This document shows positions 1 through 9,131 of a stretch of DNA of 64,000 bases, piece after piece. The DNA comes from Parapedobacter tibetensis (GTDB lineage: Bacteria > Bacteroidota > Bacteroidia > Sphingobacteriales > Sphingobacteriaceae). The position numbers and the translations under genes are program-made. How positions within the stretch are numbered: the stretch's first letter is position 1; the number at the start of each line of letters is the position of its first letter. The DNA is taken from positions 558,001 to 622,000 of the forward strand of contig NZ_JAMXBE010000001.1 in NCBI RefSeq assembly GCF_024704835.1, read 5' to 3'. Below the pieces are notes generated by a model. That model worked only from the letters and a program-made list of their open reading frames with translations. It ran no database searches and was not told the origin of the DNA.

Positions 1-92
1 TTTCCACTTTGTTTACATTTTGGCCACCACTGCCCCCACTCCGGGAGGTCTGGAATTGAATATATGGTAGGAGTAAATCCGTCTTTATCCGC

Positions 93-1343
93 TCAACCCG
101 CGTCATCCGTGTTCAATCTTTTACGCTTCAATCCAAACCTACTGACCAGCATGGCAGCCACGGAGTCGCCCGTTGCGTTGAGCAATGTGGCCATTGGGTC
201 TACCAAGGTGCCAATGATCATGACTGCTGGGATAGCTTCCGTGGGCAACCCATATACCGAAATCATCAGCATCTCACCGATATACCCCCCATTGGGGATG
301 CCTCCGGCTACGATGCTCACCAACACGGTGATACCCAATGCCATGATTAATGTCATCGGGTCAAAGAAATCCCACCCAATGAGTACGAAAGCTACGTATA
401 TCTTAACGATGCTGGACATGGATGAGCCATCTTTGTGCAAGGTGGTTCCCAACGGAATAACCACATTAGCTACAGATGCTGGGATACCCATTTTAGATGC
501 CGCTGCTAAGTTCGTCGGCATGGTAGCAATGCTGCTGCATGTGCTGATAGCCGTGGCCGACGGCATTATGTTGTTTTTCCAATACTTGGTTATGCCCTGC
601 CTACCTCCAGCGACATAAGCATATAGGCTGAAGAATACGATAAAATAAAATAGGCCAAGGATATAGTATAACCCCAATGGTTTGGCATAAAATCCGAAAA
701 GCTCGGGACCAATGGTACCCACTTGGTAAGCGAAATAAGCACCCAGACCAATAGGAGCCACTTTCATAATCAGGATCAACAATTGTTTCATCACCTCGTT
801 GCCCGATGACAGAAATTTCCTGAATGGTGCACCCACTTCGCCCGACCGCATGGCGGAGATGCCCACAAGAAAGGAAAAAATAACAAAAGCCAACATGTTT
901 TCCCTTGACAATAACTTGTAGAATTCATCTACCGTGACAAACCTCACCAACTTATCACCCCATGTATCATTCGGATTTCCCCGCAGCACTTCTTCGGCGA
1001 CCTCCTGCGAAGCTTGTGGTGCTTCTACGGGAAAGAACCATAGCGCAACAATGGTAAGTACCGCCGCTATGAGCACGGTAGACAAAAAAACCGCTATCAT
1101 GGTAGAAATGATACGCCCCAATTTCTGTGAACCGTCGATATTGGCTACAGCAGACGCTATGGCAAAAAATAACAAGGGTATAACAGCGGCAAACAATAGG
1201 TTGAGAAAAATATCTCCCAAAGGCTTGAGCCATACCACGATACCTGGGAAAAAGCCACCGATGATGCTCCCTATCACAATACCTAGCAATAAGAGCAGGA
1301 TGCTCCCGTAATTCTTCAGGAAATTGCCACGTTGAGTCGTCAT
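93..1343 (-). CDS. Dicarboxylate/amino acid:cation symporter (SLC1/DAACS family)
   Basis: Integral membrane secondary transporter that by family takes up dicarboxylates or acidic/neutral amino acids with Na+ or H+. About 416 residues, the usual family length, with hydrophobic segments from residue 12 onward. Family landmarks are present: the serine-rich hairpin-1 segment TCSSIATMPTN near 268-278, the HKDGSS motif near 303-308 in the place of the canonical NMDGT, the GGIPNGG turn near 347-353, and DPMATLLNATGD near 382-393, whose N and D bind substrate in characterised members. I chose the ATG at 1343; a GTG three codons upstream is in frame. It is divergent from the next gene, with about 40 bases between the starts. 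Family is clear, substrate is not. Confidence 0.9.
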   Translation of the reverse strand: MTTQRGNFLKNYGSILLLLLGIVIGSIIGGFFPGIVVWLKPLGDIFLNLLFAAVIPLLFFAIASAVANIDGSQKLGRIISTMIAVFLSTVLIAAVLTIVALWFFPVEAPQASQEVAEEVLRGNPNDTWGDKLVRFVTVDEFYKLLSRENMLAFVIFSFLVGISAMRSGEVGAPFRKFLSSGNEVMKQLLILIMKVAPIGLGAYFAYQVGTIGPELFGFYAKPLGLYYILGLFYFIVFFSLYAYVAGGRQGITKYWKNNIMPSATAISTCSSIATMPTNLAAASKMGIPASVANVVIPLGTTLHKDGSSMSSIVKIYVAFVLIGWDFFDPMTLIMALGITVLVSIVAGGIPNGGYIGEMLMISVYGLPTEAIPAVMIIGTLVDPMATLLNATGDSVAAMLVSRFGLKRKRLNTDDAG

Positions 1344-1385
1344 GTTGGACACTAAAGTAATGGAATTATTTTAAGTTTGCATAAC

Positions 1386-2057
1386 ATGATAGAATTTGTT
1401 GTCACATCCGATGGATCCAAGACCCTGTATCATGCTGAAATCGGCGAACATTACCATTCCCGACACGGCGCCGTTCAGGAAAGCAAGCACGTGTTTCTCA
1501 GCATGGGACTACGCCATTTTCTGGAATCGCAACATCCGGATGCCGTATCTATATTGGAGGTTGGGTTTGGGACAGGGCTTAATTTCCTGCTCAGTGCAGA
1601 TTACTGCCGCTTAAATGGGGTGGCACTGGACTATACAGGCGTGGAAGCTTTTCCGCTATCGGCAACGGTCATTTCTCAAACGGGATATGATGCTTATGTT
1701 TCCCAGGGGTTATGGGCATCGTTCTTGTCTCGATATACGGATAGCCTGCGTACTGTACAGCAAATCCACGACACATGTCAGCTGGAGGTCGCGCAATGTG
1801 AAGCATTGCAATTCAGCACCGTAAAACTATTCGATGTTTTGTATTTCGATGCTTTTGCCGCCATACGCCAACCAGCGATGTGGACGGAAGAAACGTTGCG
1901 GCATGTATGCACGTTTTTAAAACCAGGCGGCATATTCGTTACCTATGCTATCACCGGGCATCTCAAACGGTGCATGAAAGGATTGGGTTTTACCATTGAA
2001 AAGGTGCAAGGAGCTCCCGGCAAGCGAGAGATGCTAAGGGCTATTAAAACCTCATAG
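1386..2057 (+). CDS. mnmD: MnmD-like tRNA 5-methylaminomethyl-2-thiouridine methyltransferase
   Basis: Stand-alone SAM-dependent methyltransferase, by family the enzyme that completes mnm5s2U at the wobble position of tRNA (the methyltransferase half of MnmC, without the FAD oxidase half). Seen: an N-terminal TSDGSKTLYH / GEHYHSRHGA segment typical of the family, SAM motif I EVGFGTGLNFLL, a motif-IV-like LYFDAFAAIRQPAMW, then LKPGGIFVTYAITG and a terminal GAPGKREMLRA. About 223 residues. ATG at 1386 is preferred over an in-frame TTG three codons earlier because the homologous N-terminus starts there. The stop lies inside the left arm of the downstream hairpin. No mnmC oxidase gene is adjacent. 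Confidence 0.85.
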   Translation: MIEFVVTSDGSKTLYHAEIGEHYHSRHGAVQESKHVFLSMGLRHFLESQHPDAVSILEVGFGTGLNFLLSADYCRLNGVALDYTGVEAFPLSATVISQTGYDAYVSQGLWASFLSRYTDSLRTVQQIHDTCQLEVAQCEALQFSTVKLFDVLYFDAFAAIRQPAMWTEETLRHVCTFLKPGGIFVTYAITGHLKRCMKGLGFTIEKVQGAPGKREMLRAIKTS

Positions 2058-2085
2058 GTTTACCACTTTAGGCGGTAAATCTATG
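2053..2085. terminator. Intrinsic, possibly bidirectional terminator
   Basis: A 12-base stem (left arm CATAGGTTTACC at 2053-2064, right arm GGTAAATCTATG at 2074-2085, one G-T pair) closes a 9-base loop and is followed by a short T-run (GTTTTTAA). It sits between two convergent genes and overlaps the stop codon of the plus-strand methyltransferase gene. The T-run favours plus-strand termination. Confidence 0.7.
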
Positions 2086-2113
2086 AAGTTTTTAATGGGT
2101 GATAAGATCCCGA

Positions 2114-2611
2114 TTAATGCTCTTGTGTCCCATCGGGACCATGCGAATGCCCATGGGCCAATTCCTCAGGTGTGGCTTCACGTACCGCAAGCACTTCAAT
2201 ATCGAAATGTAGATTTTGCCCTGCCATTGGGTGATTGAGATCGACTACCACTTCTTCCGGGCTCACATCAGTGACCTGTCCACGGAATTGATTGCCTTGG
2301 TTGTCTTGCAATGGCAAAATTTGCCCTACGGCAGGGATACCACTTTCCTTAAACATATCAACAGGAAGTGAAGTAACGGCCTGTTCATTTACCTCACCGT
2401 AGGCATCTTCAGCGGATAATTCAAAATCCGTTGTATCTCCACTTGTTAATCCAGCAATGTTTTCTTCGAATTTTGGCAACATCATGCCCGCTCCGAACAT
2501 GAAATCCAATGGATTATCCTTGCCGGCCTCTTCTACAAAAGTTTTGGTACCATCCTCCACAGTATGGAGTTTGTAAGTCAACGTTACTACGCTGTTAGCT
2601 GCTATAGTCAT
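2114..2611 (-). CDS. FKBP-type peptidyl-prolyl isomerase, SlyD-like
   Basis: Cytosolic cis-trans proline isomerase and chaperone of the SlyD/FkpA group; SlyD proteins also bind nickel. About 165 residues. The FKBP core starts with VVTLTYKLHT and holds the PLDFMFGAGMMLPKFEENIAGL segment (split here as FKBP beta-hairpin plus insert-in-flap arrangement), the flap DAYGEVNE, and the strand GQNLHFDIEVLAV. The C-terminus is His-rich (HGHSHGPDGTQEH), as in metal-binding SlyD members. ATG at 2611 is chosen; an in-frame TTG lies three codons upstream. Convergent with the mnmD-like gene. Confidence 0.88.
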   Translation of the reverse strand: MTIAANSVVTLTYKLHTVEDGTKTFVEEAGKDNPLDFMFGAGMMLPKFEENIAGLTSGDTTDFELSAEDAYGEVNEQAVTSLPVDMFKESGIPAVGQILPLQDNQGNQFRGQVTDVSPEEVVVDLNHPMAGQNLHFDIEVLAVREATPEELAHGHSHGPDGTQEH

Positions 2612-2649
2612 TTGTTTCAATTTTTATGGATGCACTAACCGCATCCGGT

Positions 2650-4653
2650 TCATATAATTAATTTCATCAATTCATCTATGCCTGTTGTAGGCATGCTACA
2701 AGTCTTATCTTTACAGACATAAGCTTGTGTTTCATTGCCCATTTTACCTGCTAACAACGGGAGTGTACCCTTTGTTCCCCCCAATATCATTTTGTTTGGC
2801 AGGTAGTGCTTATCTAGGGCCCTACGCATAGTCAACCAATCCGGGCCGGTAAGCACGATTTCATAACACCCATACACTTCTTCCAGCAGCTGCGTTGCCC
2901 AATTGGAATATGCAGAACCATATGAAGCAAGCTGTGGGAACACATTAGCTAACGCCTGTGAAGCAATATCCTTGTACCGCTGTTCATCAAAAACCAAGCC
3001 CAGCCGATAAAGCTGCCGCACAATGGAAGAGCTGGATGAGGGGATTACATTATCCATGATTTCTTGCTTGCGAGCAATGAGTTGCTCAGCCTTGTCCGAC
3101 GCATAGTAGAATACGGCAGCCTTCTTGTCATAAAAATGGGCCAGCACATACTCCATTAGCCGTTTAGCCTCTTCCAACCAAACCTCTTCAAACGTGGCTT
3201 CATACAGCGCGATATAGGCTTCAATACAAAATGCATAATCATCAAGGAAGCCAGCGATTGTCTTTCCATTTGATGCCGGTTGGTGCAATAGACCGCCATC
3301 TTCGGCATAGACGTGTTGACGCAAAAATTCCGCATTACCCAGTGCCATCTCCAAGTATTCAGCGTCATCAAAAACCCGATATGCGTCCACAAAACCTTTA
3401 AGCATCAACGCATTCCATGATGTCAGCAGCTTATTATCCAATCCTGGATGTACCCGATCATTCCGGTAATCGAGTAATTTTTGCTTGCCTTGGGCAAGGT
3501 ATGCTTCCCATTCCGAATCGGAAAATCCTACTTCTTGCGCCAATTTGTCTGCCTCCATGTCGACTTTCAGCACATTCGTCCGCTCTTCCTCCCAATTTCC
3601 TTCATCCGAGACCGAAAAATACCGGATGAACAGTGGGGCATCTTCTCCGAGTACTTCCTCAATTTCAGCTTGATGGAATATATAAAACTTGCCTTCCACG
3701 CCTTCGCTATCGGCATCCAATGCACAATAGAAGCCTCCCTCCGGACTAGTCATTTCGCGCCGCACCCATTCCAATGTTTCAGCTACCACCCGTTTGTATT
3801 GGTCGGTAGGCCGTTGCTGCCAAGCTTCGGCGTAGAGGCTTACCAGTTGGGCATTATCATATAGCATTTTTTCGAAATGTGGAATATGCCATTCGCCATC
3901 CACCGAATACCGCGCGAAACCGCCGCCTACGTGGTCATAAATACCTCCCGAAGCAATCTTGCGGAGCGTGAAATGCACATGGTTGAGCACATCCTTATCT
4001 TGGGCCAATGCCCCATAGCGGAGTAAAAACAGCCAATTGCTTGGCATGGGAAATTTGGGCACCCGCGTATGGCCACCTTCCTGTTTGTCGAAAAGGCGTT
4101 TCCAGGGGGTAACGATGGCTTCAACATCCTGCACGGAATACGTTTCCGGTATGCGGTTTATGGGTAGTTGCTCGCTCTGTTGAATGCCTTTGGTCAGCCT
4201 TTCGGCATAGTCGAATGCCACTTCAGGGGTTTCTCGCCACATATCGGCCAATTGCAGCAGTACGTTCTTCCAATCGGATGGCCGGAAATAAGTACCACCA
4301 TAGATGGGACGACCATCAGGCAAGCAGATGCAGTTAAGCGGCCAACCGCCGCTGTTGGTCATCAGTTGCACGGCAATCATATAGATTTGATCGATATCAG
4401 GCCGTTCTTCTCGGTCAACCTTGATGGACACGAAATGCTTATTCATCACTTCCGCTATTGCATCGTTTTCGAAACTTTCGCGTTCCATCACATGACACCA
4501 ATGACAAGCGGAATAACCAATGCTAACGAGGATAAGTTTGTTTTCCGACACAGCCTTACTCAATGCTTCCTTTCCCCATGGGTACCATGCTACGGGATTA
4601 TGCTGATGTTGCCGGAGATAAGGTGATGTTTCGTTATGGAGCTTATTGGGCAT
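2650..4653 (-). CDS. YyaL/SSP411-type thioredoxin-domain protein
   Basis: Large cytosolic protein (667 residues, normal for the family) with an N-terminal DUF255 thioredoxin-like domain and a C-terminal alpha/alpha-barrel like that of N-acylglucosamine epimerases. The start [20 protein letters not shown] is the family hallmark, and the CxxC pair is C50-H-W-C53. The barrel contains [17 protein letters not shown] and [12 protein letters not shown]. The cellular role is not established; homologues are annotated as spermatogenesis-associated protein 20-like. The ATG start is the first codon of the conserved N-terminus. Confidence 0.9.
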   Translation of the reverse strand: MPNKLHNETSPYLRQHQHNPVAWYPWGKEALSKAVSENKLILVSIGYSACHWCHVMERESFENDAIAEVMNKHFVSIKVDREERPDIDQIYMIAVQLMTNSGGWPLNCICLPDGRPIYGGTYFRPSDWKNVLLQLADMWRETPEVAFDYAERLTKGIQQSEQLPINRIPETYSVQDVEAIVTPWKRLFDKQEGGHTRVPKFPMPSNWLFLLRYGALAQDKDVLNHVHFTLRKIASGGIYDHVGGGFARYSVDGEWHIPHFEKMLYDNAQLVSLYAEAWQQRPTDQYKRVVAETLEWVRREMTSPEGGFYCALDADSEGVEGKFYIFHQAEIEEVLGEDAPLFIRYFSVSDEGNWEEERTNVLKVDMEADKLAQEVGFSDSEWEAYLAQGKQKLLDYRNDRVHPGLDNKLLTSWNALMLKGFVDAYRVFDDAEYLEMALGNAEFLRQHVYAEDGGLLHQPASNGKTIAGFLDDYAFCIEAYIALYEATFEEVWLEEAKRLMEYVLAHFYDKKAAVFYYASDKAEQLIARKQEIMDNVIPSSSSSIVRQLYRLGLVFDEQRYKDIASQALANVFPQLASYGSAYSNWATQLLEEVYGCYEIVLTGPDWLTMRRALDKHYLPNKMILGGTKGTLPLLAGKMGNETQAYVCKDKTCSMPTTGIDELMKLII

Positions 4654-4717
4654 CTGGGGGTAAAAGTAAGGAAATAAGCATAAAGATGAAAAGAATAAGG
4701 AGCAAAGATGACGGAAA

Positions 4718-4781
4718 ATCGGCTTTCAGCTATCGGTTATCAGCTGTCAGCCCATCTAAAATCTACAATCTACAGTCTAAA
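4718..4781 (-). repeat. Interspersed intergenic repeat, copy A
   Basis: The reverse complement of this stretch matches the sequence at about 28461-28518 over roughly 56 bases with two or three mismatches. Shared blocks include TAGATTGTAGATTTTAGAT, GGCTGACAGCTGATAA and CCGATAGCTGAA. It lies in the 134-base gap between the YyaL-type and SixA-like genes. The element has short internal near-repeats (TAGATT/TAGATT and AGCTGATAA/ATAGCTGAA). Confidence 0.8.
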
Positions 4782-4787
4782 ATAACC

Positions 4788-5285
4788 TCACTCACCGTCC
4801 CTTGGGTAAGCAAACCAAGCCAGCTTTCCAGTCCCTTCACTCAATGAAGCCCAATCTTCAGCATCATCAAAGCGGAGATGCACGATACCACAAGTGGGAA
4901 TGTTATAGACATTTTCATCAGCAAAATAATTGGTCAGCAAGGTAAAGCTGGGATTGTGTCCAAAAAGGGCTACACTATCGTGTCTATCATCCAGCTCGTT
5001 TATGATTTGAAACAATGTGTTGAGTGCGGCTTCATACATCCGGTTGTCGGTTTGGATATTTTTCACCGGCATCTTTAAATGTTCGGCAAATATCTGCGCC
5101 GTGGTAATGGCTCGTTTTGCAGGACTGCTCACCAAGTGCTGGGGGAGGACGGAATATTGGGCGAGCCGCAGGGCCATTTGTGGGGCGTTTTTAAATCCAC
5201 GGGCGTTGAGTGGCCGCTCAAAGTCGCGAACATCAAAGCTCCAGTCCGATTTCGCATGCCTGATAATGAATAAATGTTTGGCCAT
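4788..5285 (-). CDS. SixA-like histidine phosphatase
   Basis: Small histidine phosphatase superfamily (branch 1) protein of 165 residues. The catalytic RHxK motif is R9-H10-A-K at the N-terminus, the second Arg follows in SSPAKRAITTAQIF, the acidic residue lies in RMYEAALNTL, and the second His is in LFGHNPSFT. SixA proteins remove phosphate from His of phosphotransfer domains; the target here is unknown. The sequence TAAATTTG lies just upstream of the start (5288-5295, minus strand) and resembles a Bacteroidota -7 box, which would imply a very short leader. Confidence 0.85.
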   Translation of the reverse strand: MAKHLFIIRHAKSDWSFDVRDFERPLNARGFKNAPQMALRLAQYSVLPQHLVSSPAKRAITTAQIFAEHLKMPVKNIQTDNRMYEAALNTLFQIINELDDRHDSVALFGHNPSFTLLTNYFADENVYNIPTCGIVHLRFDDAEDWASLSEGTGKLAWFAYPRDGE

Positions 5286-5495
5286 AACAAATTTATCTCC
5301 TCTTTTTATCCATTGGCAATAATCATGCCCCGCTATTAATGGTCTGTGATGATATTACCTAATCATTTTACATTTAATGCGGGCCTTCTACAGGGTCTGC
5401 CGCTATTGCCGGATAGAATTCCATATTGCTTTGGCACATGTTTTGATTTTCTTAATAACAATTCATGCCGCGATACCGGGTAATTGGTTAATTTC

Positions 5496-5519
5496 TTGAT
5501 ATTGGTGTAGCAATATCAA
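5496..5519. promoter_or_regulatory. Perfect 9-bp dyad in a 480-base gene-poor gap
   Basis: TTGATATTG (5496-5504) and CAATATCAA (5511-5519) form a perfect inverted repeat around a 6-base spacer. There is no T-run, so an operator or a hairpin remnant is more likely than a terminator. The rest of the 5286-5765 gap shows no recognised gene except a weak 42-codon frame. Confidence 0.45.
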
Positions 5520-5559
5520 CCCACAATCCGTTTGCATTGATAGAACCAAAAAAGATAAT

Positions 5560-5688
5560 ATGATGTATTCATCTTGTTCGCTTGCAGAATTTATCCAACA
5601 ACCGAAATTCTTGCCAACGGCAGCCGAATATATCGCGGATCGGATGGAGCGCCTGCAAAAAAAACTCCAACCCCTCCTTTATACTTAA
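5560..5688 (+). CDS. Possible 42-residue ORF, unrecognised
   Basis: An ATG-ATG start after AAAAAAGATAAT opens a frame reading MMYSSCSLAEFIQQPKFL and then a helical, charged tail (YIADRMERLQKKLQPLL). No family recognised. It could be a small protein, a gene fragment, or chance; it has a plausible A-rich leader but no other support. Confidence 0.25.
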   Translation: MMYSSCSLAEFIQQPKFLPTAAEYIADRMERLQKKLQPLLYT

Positions 5689-5765
5689 CGGCGCATGCTC
5701 GCGACCTGTACAACTTTTCATATCTTTGACAAGAATTTTATCCTTTTAATAGGTTTTATTGAAAC

Positions 5766-7283
5766 ATGTATAAAAGCATCTGGTTCTCCATCGTCATTTC
5801 GCTCATGGTTTCGAGTTGCAAAAAAGATTCGGCAGAACCCGATCCTTATGCTGCAATTCCCAAAACCGGTTCGCTCCCGGAACGAATCCTCGATTCCATT
5901 TACATGTATAGCAATGAAGTATGGCTTTGGCAGCAAGAACTCCCCTCCTATACTACGTTCAACCCGCGCCAATACGCAACATCCGGCACCGAGGTTCAGC
6001 AATACAGCACAGCCCTATTTAATTTATTGCGGCATGCCGTCAATCCGGCTACCGGCGCACCCTATGAAGCGCCCTTGAGTTCCTCGCAACTAAAATATTC
6101 CTACATCGAAGAAATTGAAGAACGTACAAACGGTGACCAGACAGCGCGCGTCACACTTGAAGGCATTGGTGACGATTTCGGCTTTGAAGTGGGCCAGTAT
6201 GATCCGAGTGATGTACGCGTCATATACGCCAATGCAGGATCCCCGGCCTACCAGGCGGGTCTAAGGCGTGGAGACCGTGTATCGGAGATCAACGGCTCCC
6301 TTACCACGAACGCGAACACGGTAAACAATATGCTGAGGCAGGCCCAACGCATCGATATACGCACAATCAATCCAGACGGCATCCAGCGAACCGCTACGCT
6401 CAATAAGCAGCGTTACGAAAGCAACGCCATCTTTAATACCCGCGTGATTAATCTAGCAGGAAGGCCGATAGGTTACCTTGCGTATGCCCGGTTTTCGAAC
6501 GACCAAGCCTCCAGGGATGCATTGTTGGAGGCCATCAGCCGTTTCAGCAGCGAACAGGTCCGAACCGTGGTCATCGACCTCCGTTATAACCTAGGGGGTT
6601 ATGTGTCCAATGTTGCATACCTTGCCAACCTCCTTGCACCCCAGGCTTTGCAGGGGAAAGTGATGTTTACCGAGCATTTCAATGAGTTGATGCAAGCAGG
6701 CAAAGCCACCATCCTGAAGAACCAATTGTATAACGATTCGCAGGGCAATCCCGTATACATCCAGGACCGGCGTGCCACCTATTTCGACATCGACTACAGT
6801 GTGGCTGGTAATACGCGGCATTTTGAAAAGACCGCCGGTATCGATGGGATAGCGGACATCTATTTCATCACCACCCGCAACACCGCCTCGGCAGCAGAAT
6901 TATTGATCAACCTTTTCGAACCCCACCTCAACGTCCGCATGGTGGGGCGGACGACCTTCGGCAAACCAGTGGGCTTTTTCGGACTGCCGATAGACCGATA
7001 CGACCTCTACCTCAGCAGCTTTCTCACCAAAAACGCCAATGGCAGAGGCGAATATTACAGCGGCATTGTGCCGACCCTCGAAGCAGCTGACGATATCGGT
7101 TATGACTTCGGTGATGTACGTGAGAATTGCCTTGCCACGGCATTAGCGGATATTGCCGGTGAACAAGCGATAGGAAGGCAAATGGACAGCCAGCGGCGTC
7201 CAGCGGGATACGACACACCGGTAACTGTATCGGGCTTCAAAGGCCTTGTAGACGATGGTGAACGGCGGTTTCGTGAGGAATAG
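5766..7283 (+). CDS. S41 family C-terminal processing peptidase, lipoprotein
   Basis: Predicted envelope-anchored serine protease. The N-terminus is a lipoprotein signal with lipobox MVSSC (C18). An N-terminal helical region (about 35-110) precedes a PDZ-like segment (about 125-215, with GDDFGFEVG and AGLRRGDRVSEING) and the S41 catalytic domain (VVIDLRYNLGGYVSN). The catalytic Ser is about S375 in RNTASAAELLINLF and the Lys about K400 in TTFGKPVG. 505 residues. A TATCTTTG box at 5721-5728 may be its -7 element. The substrate is unknown. A deleted relative of this gene is found about 5 kb downstream. Confidence 0.88.
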   Translation: MYKSIWFSIVISLMVSSCKKDSAEPDPYAAIPKTGSLPERILDSIYMYSNEVWLWQQELPSYTTFNPRQYATSGTEVQQYSTALFNLLRHAVNPATGAPYEAPLSSSQLKYSYIEEIEERTNGDQTARVTLEGIGDDFGFEVGQYDPSDVRVIYANAGSPAYQAGLRRGDRVSEINGSLTTNANTVNNMLRQAQRIDIRTINPDGIQRTATLNKQRYESNAIFNTRVINLAGRPIGYLAYARFSNDQASRDALLEAISRFSSEQVRTVVIDLRYNLGGYVSNVAYLANLLAPQALQGKVMFTEHFNELMQAGKATILKNQLYNDSQGNPVYIQDRRATYFDIDYSVAGNTRHFEKTAGIDGIADIYFITTRNTASAAELLINLFEPHLNVRMVGRTTFGKPVGFFGLPIDRYDLYLSSFLTKNANGRGEYYSGIVPTLEAADDIGYDFGDVRENCLATALADIAGEQAIGRQMDSQRRPAGYDTPVTVSGFKGLVDDGERRFREE

Positions 7284-7297
7284 GTTCGGTCATTCTT

Positions 7298-7331
7298 GGC
7301 TGGATACCCGCTTCGGCTGGATACCCGCTCT
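7298..7331. repeat. Two-copy 17-bp tandem repeat
   Basis: GGCTGGATACCCGCTTC at 7298-7314 is followed directly by GGCTGGATACCCGCTCT. It lies just after the S41 peptidase gene at the start of the decayed region. Confidence 0.7.
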
Positions 7332-7358
7332 ATACCTGACGCGTACCTGCTCCGCTAG

Positions 7359-7403
7359 TTCTTCGGTGCTCCTCCGCTGCTCAAGCGGAAAAGCACCGGA
7401 AAA
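7359..7403. repeat. Long imperfect hairpin
   Basis: A 20-base left arm (TTCTTCGGTGCTCCTCCGCT) pairs with AGCGGAAAAGCACCGGAAAA across a 5-base loop; two blocks, CGGTGCT and CCGCT, pair perfectly and the rest includes G-U pairs. No T-run follows, so it is not a standard terminator. It may be a terminator relic or a small REP/MITE-like element. Confidence 0.5.
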
Positions 7404-7575
7404 GATGCGGAGAACAAGCGACTCCAATATCCCGCACGTACACAATAGGCATTGCCCGGATAATGACAGTCAGCGGAGCACGGGCGAAAGCCCACCGGAC
7501 ACCGATGCCTGACCAAAATGGCGTATTTCCCGCGTTGGTTGCAGCAACGGGGGTGGTGAAAGCAACGGCAAATGA

Positions 7576-7824
7576 AGGCAGACGGCAACATGCGACCTGC
7601 TCAGCGTGGAACAGGAACTCACCAAAAATGGCAATGCCCGCATCGACTACGACCTCAAAGGGCGCATCCGGCAAATCGGCGACAAACGGTTCGACTATGA
7701 CCTCAATGGATACATCCGGTCGATAGGCGGAGTGCCTATCGAGAAGGTAGCTCGAAAAACCCTACAGCGTTACCGGATGATCCAGCGGATGAATGGGGGT
7801 AAAAAGCTTGGAAATACTACGTAA
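7576..7824 (+). pseudogene. Fragment of a small secreted protein with RxDYDxxGxIRxIG repeats
   Basis: The frame reads ELTKNGNARIDYDLKGRI, RQIGDKRFDYDLNGYI and RSIGGVPIEK, two to three copies of a 17-residue unit R-x-DYD-L-x-G-x-IR-x-IG. Small Bacteroidota proteins with this repeat normally carry a signal peptide. Here the frame opens after a TGA (7573-7575) with no signal sequence and only a GTG (7606) as a possible start, so I read it as a 5'-truncated remnant. The similarity rests on my recollection of the family. Confidence 0.45.
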
Positions 7825-8428
7825 CATTACACGGACATCGTATTGTCTTGCACAGAACCAGTATTGTTTTACCGCCAAGCACCTTTATTCTTCGTGGATC
7901 CTGCATTATTTAACGCAAAAACAGGCTTACTACGCACAGGAACAACATTATTTTGCGCTGCCATATAATCGATTGGCAGGGGGGCTGTCCTATTTTTCAT
8001 GGGAATAATCCAATGATACGCCGGAGGTGGATACCGATGCACCGGTTGAATTTTCTTAATAGTGAAACCGGTTTTCGTTTTTATCAACATCAGATGGATA
8101 TTTATCATCCCAATCCACCTTTATACGCAACCAAGACGCTTATTCGGCGCTTCTGCCTCCTTATTCAGCACTTCCATCTTCTTATTCAGCGCTTCCGTCT
8201 CCTTATGCACCGCCGTAAGAATGAATTCCGTGGGATTATTTTCGGGTTTCACCGCCCTTATCCGGTTTTTAAGCCCAATATCCCTGTTTTTCACGAGGCC
8301 AATCCTTTGTATCACGGAAATAATATTGTCTTGATGGAGAGCAACATTTCCTATAAAGAATGTTACGTAACATCGTGCTGGAACCGAATGGTTTCCATGC
8401 GCCATTGACCAATAGGAAATACCCGTAT
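7820..8428. repeat. Degenerate 21-bp tandem array 1 (about 29 units)
   Basis: Reading in 21-base steps from 7820 gives similar units through about 8428, e.g. 7841 TATTGTCTTG, 7862 TATTGTTTTA, 7946 CATTATTTTG, 8156 CCTCCTTATTCAGC, 8177 TCTTCTTATTCAGC, 8324 TATTGTCTTG. The string CGTAACAT recurs at 7820 and 8366 (exactly 26 units apart), and TATTGTCTTG recurs at 7841 and 8324 (23 units). The TAT triplet moves by one codon in the middle units. On the plus strand a 151-codon open frame (7953-8408) and a second frame (7793-8008) read as heptads such as YCLAQNQ, HYLTQKQ and AYYAQEQ; on the minus strand units at 8138-8205 read as heptads EALNKKM, EVLNKEA, EAPNKRL. No family recognised. Confidence 0.7.
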
Positions 8429-9004
8429 TACGCTGATGGAGCAACGGTGTATATCCCTAGCGAACATGGGAACAAGAGGGACGACATAAGGTGTTGTTGC
8501 CATGCGTTTTGTTCCGGCGGCCGGGCGGCTAACGATGGAGCCGGTGTGCAGCATGATGATGCAGGTGCCTACCCTTATTGGCCCGGTGGGTTTGAATATA
8601 CTTGTCGGGCGGCTAAAGACACAGGTCGTGCATCGTAGGTAGTTGGCGGCCCTGCTGAAAAGCAACTGGGCTAGGCCATATCCAACCCCTGCCTTCCCGA
8701 AGACTCGTTCGCGGCAGAACATTGGCGTTGGTATGCAAGGTTGGTTGTATTTACTGCCCCCGGGGCATCCACTGTGAAACAATAGGACTGAAGACGGATA
8801 AAACAATCGCGTAGGTGAAGCCCAGCTTATCTGGGCTGTTGTTCGTGTATTCGAACGCCACGGTGACCACGCCAAAGCTGTCCCCGGCACATCTTGATGG
8901 AAGCCATACCCCTACCAAGCGTGACGGATCTTGGGCCCATTGCTCTCTGTTATATCACCCAAATTGGGGTAGTATTTCCCACAATTTAGGATAAGATTTT
9001 TATT
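8429..9004. other. Decayed or non-coding stretch, no intact gene seen
   Basis: Several broken frames occur on both strands. The most protein-like is on the minus strand around 8740-8960 and includes DSFGVVTVAFEYTNNS and GFTYAIVLSVFSPIV, but it has no start and soon meets stops. A perfect 7-bp hairpin AGCCCAG/CTGGGCT is at 8819-8837. I could not assign a family; it may be the remains of one or more accessory genes. Confidence 0.4.
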
Positions 9005-9012
9005 TAACTTTG
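9005..9012 (+). promoter_or_regulatory. Candidate -7 box for the MACPF gene
   Basis: TAACTTTG matches the Bacteroidota -7 consensus TAnnTTTG. It lies about 120 bases before the MACPF start. A clear TTTG -33 partner at the expected spacing is not visible, so this is tentative. Confidence 0.35.
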
Positions 9013-9131
9013 TCGCGTTAATCGCTTCGTTCGATATTTTGATGGCTCGACAAGCTATACAGCGTACTGTTCCTAAGGAGGATTAACAAGAAGAAAAAAG
9101 TTTAAACAAGTTCACATAAAACAACATTATT

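Noticed and set aside
64-618. 184-codon plus-strand frame at the window start
   Set aside because: Antisense to the symporter gene, which carries all family motifs.
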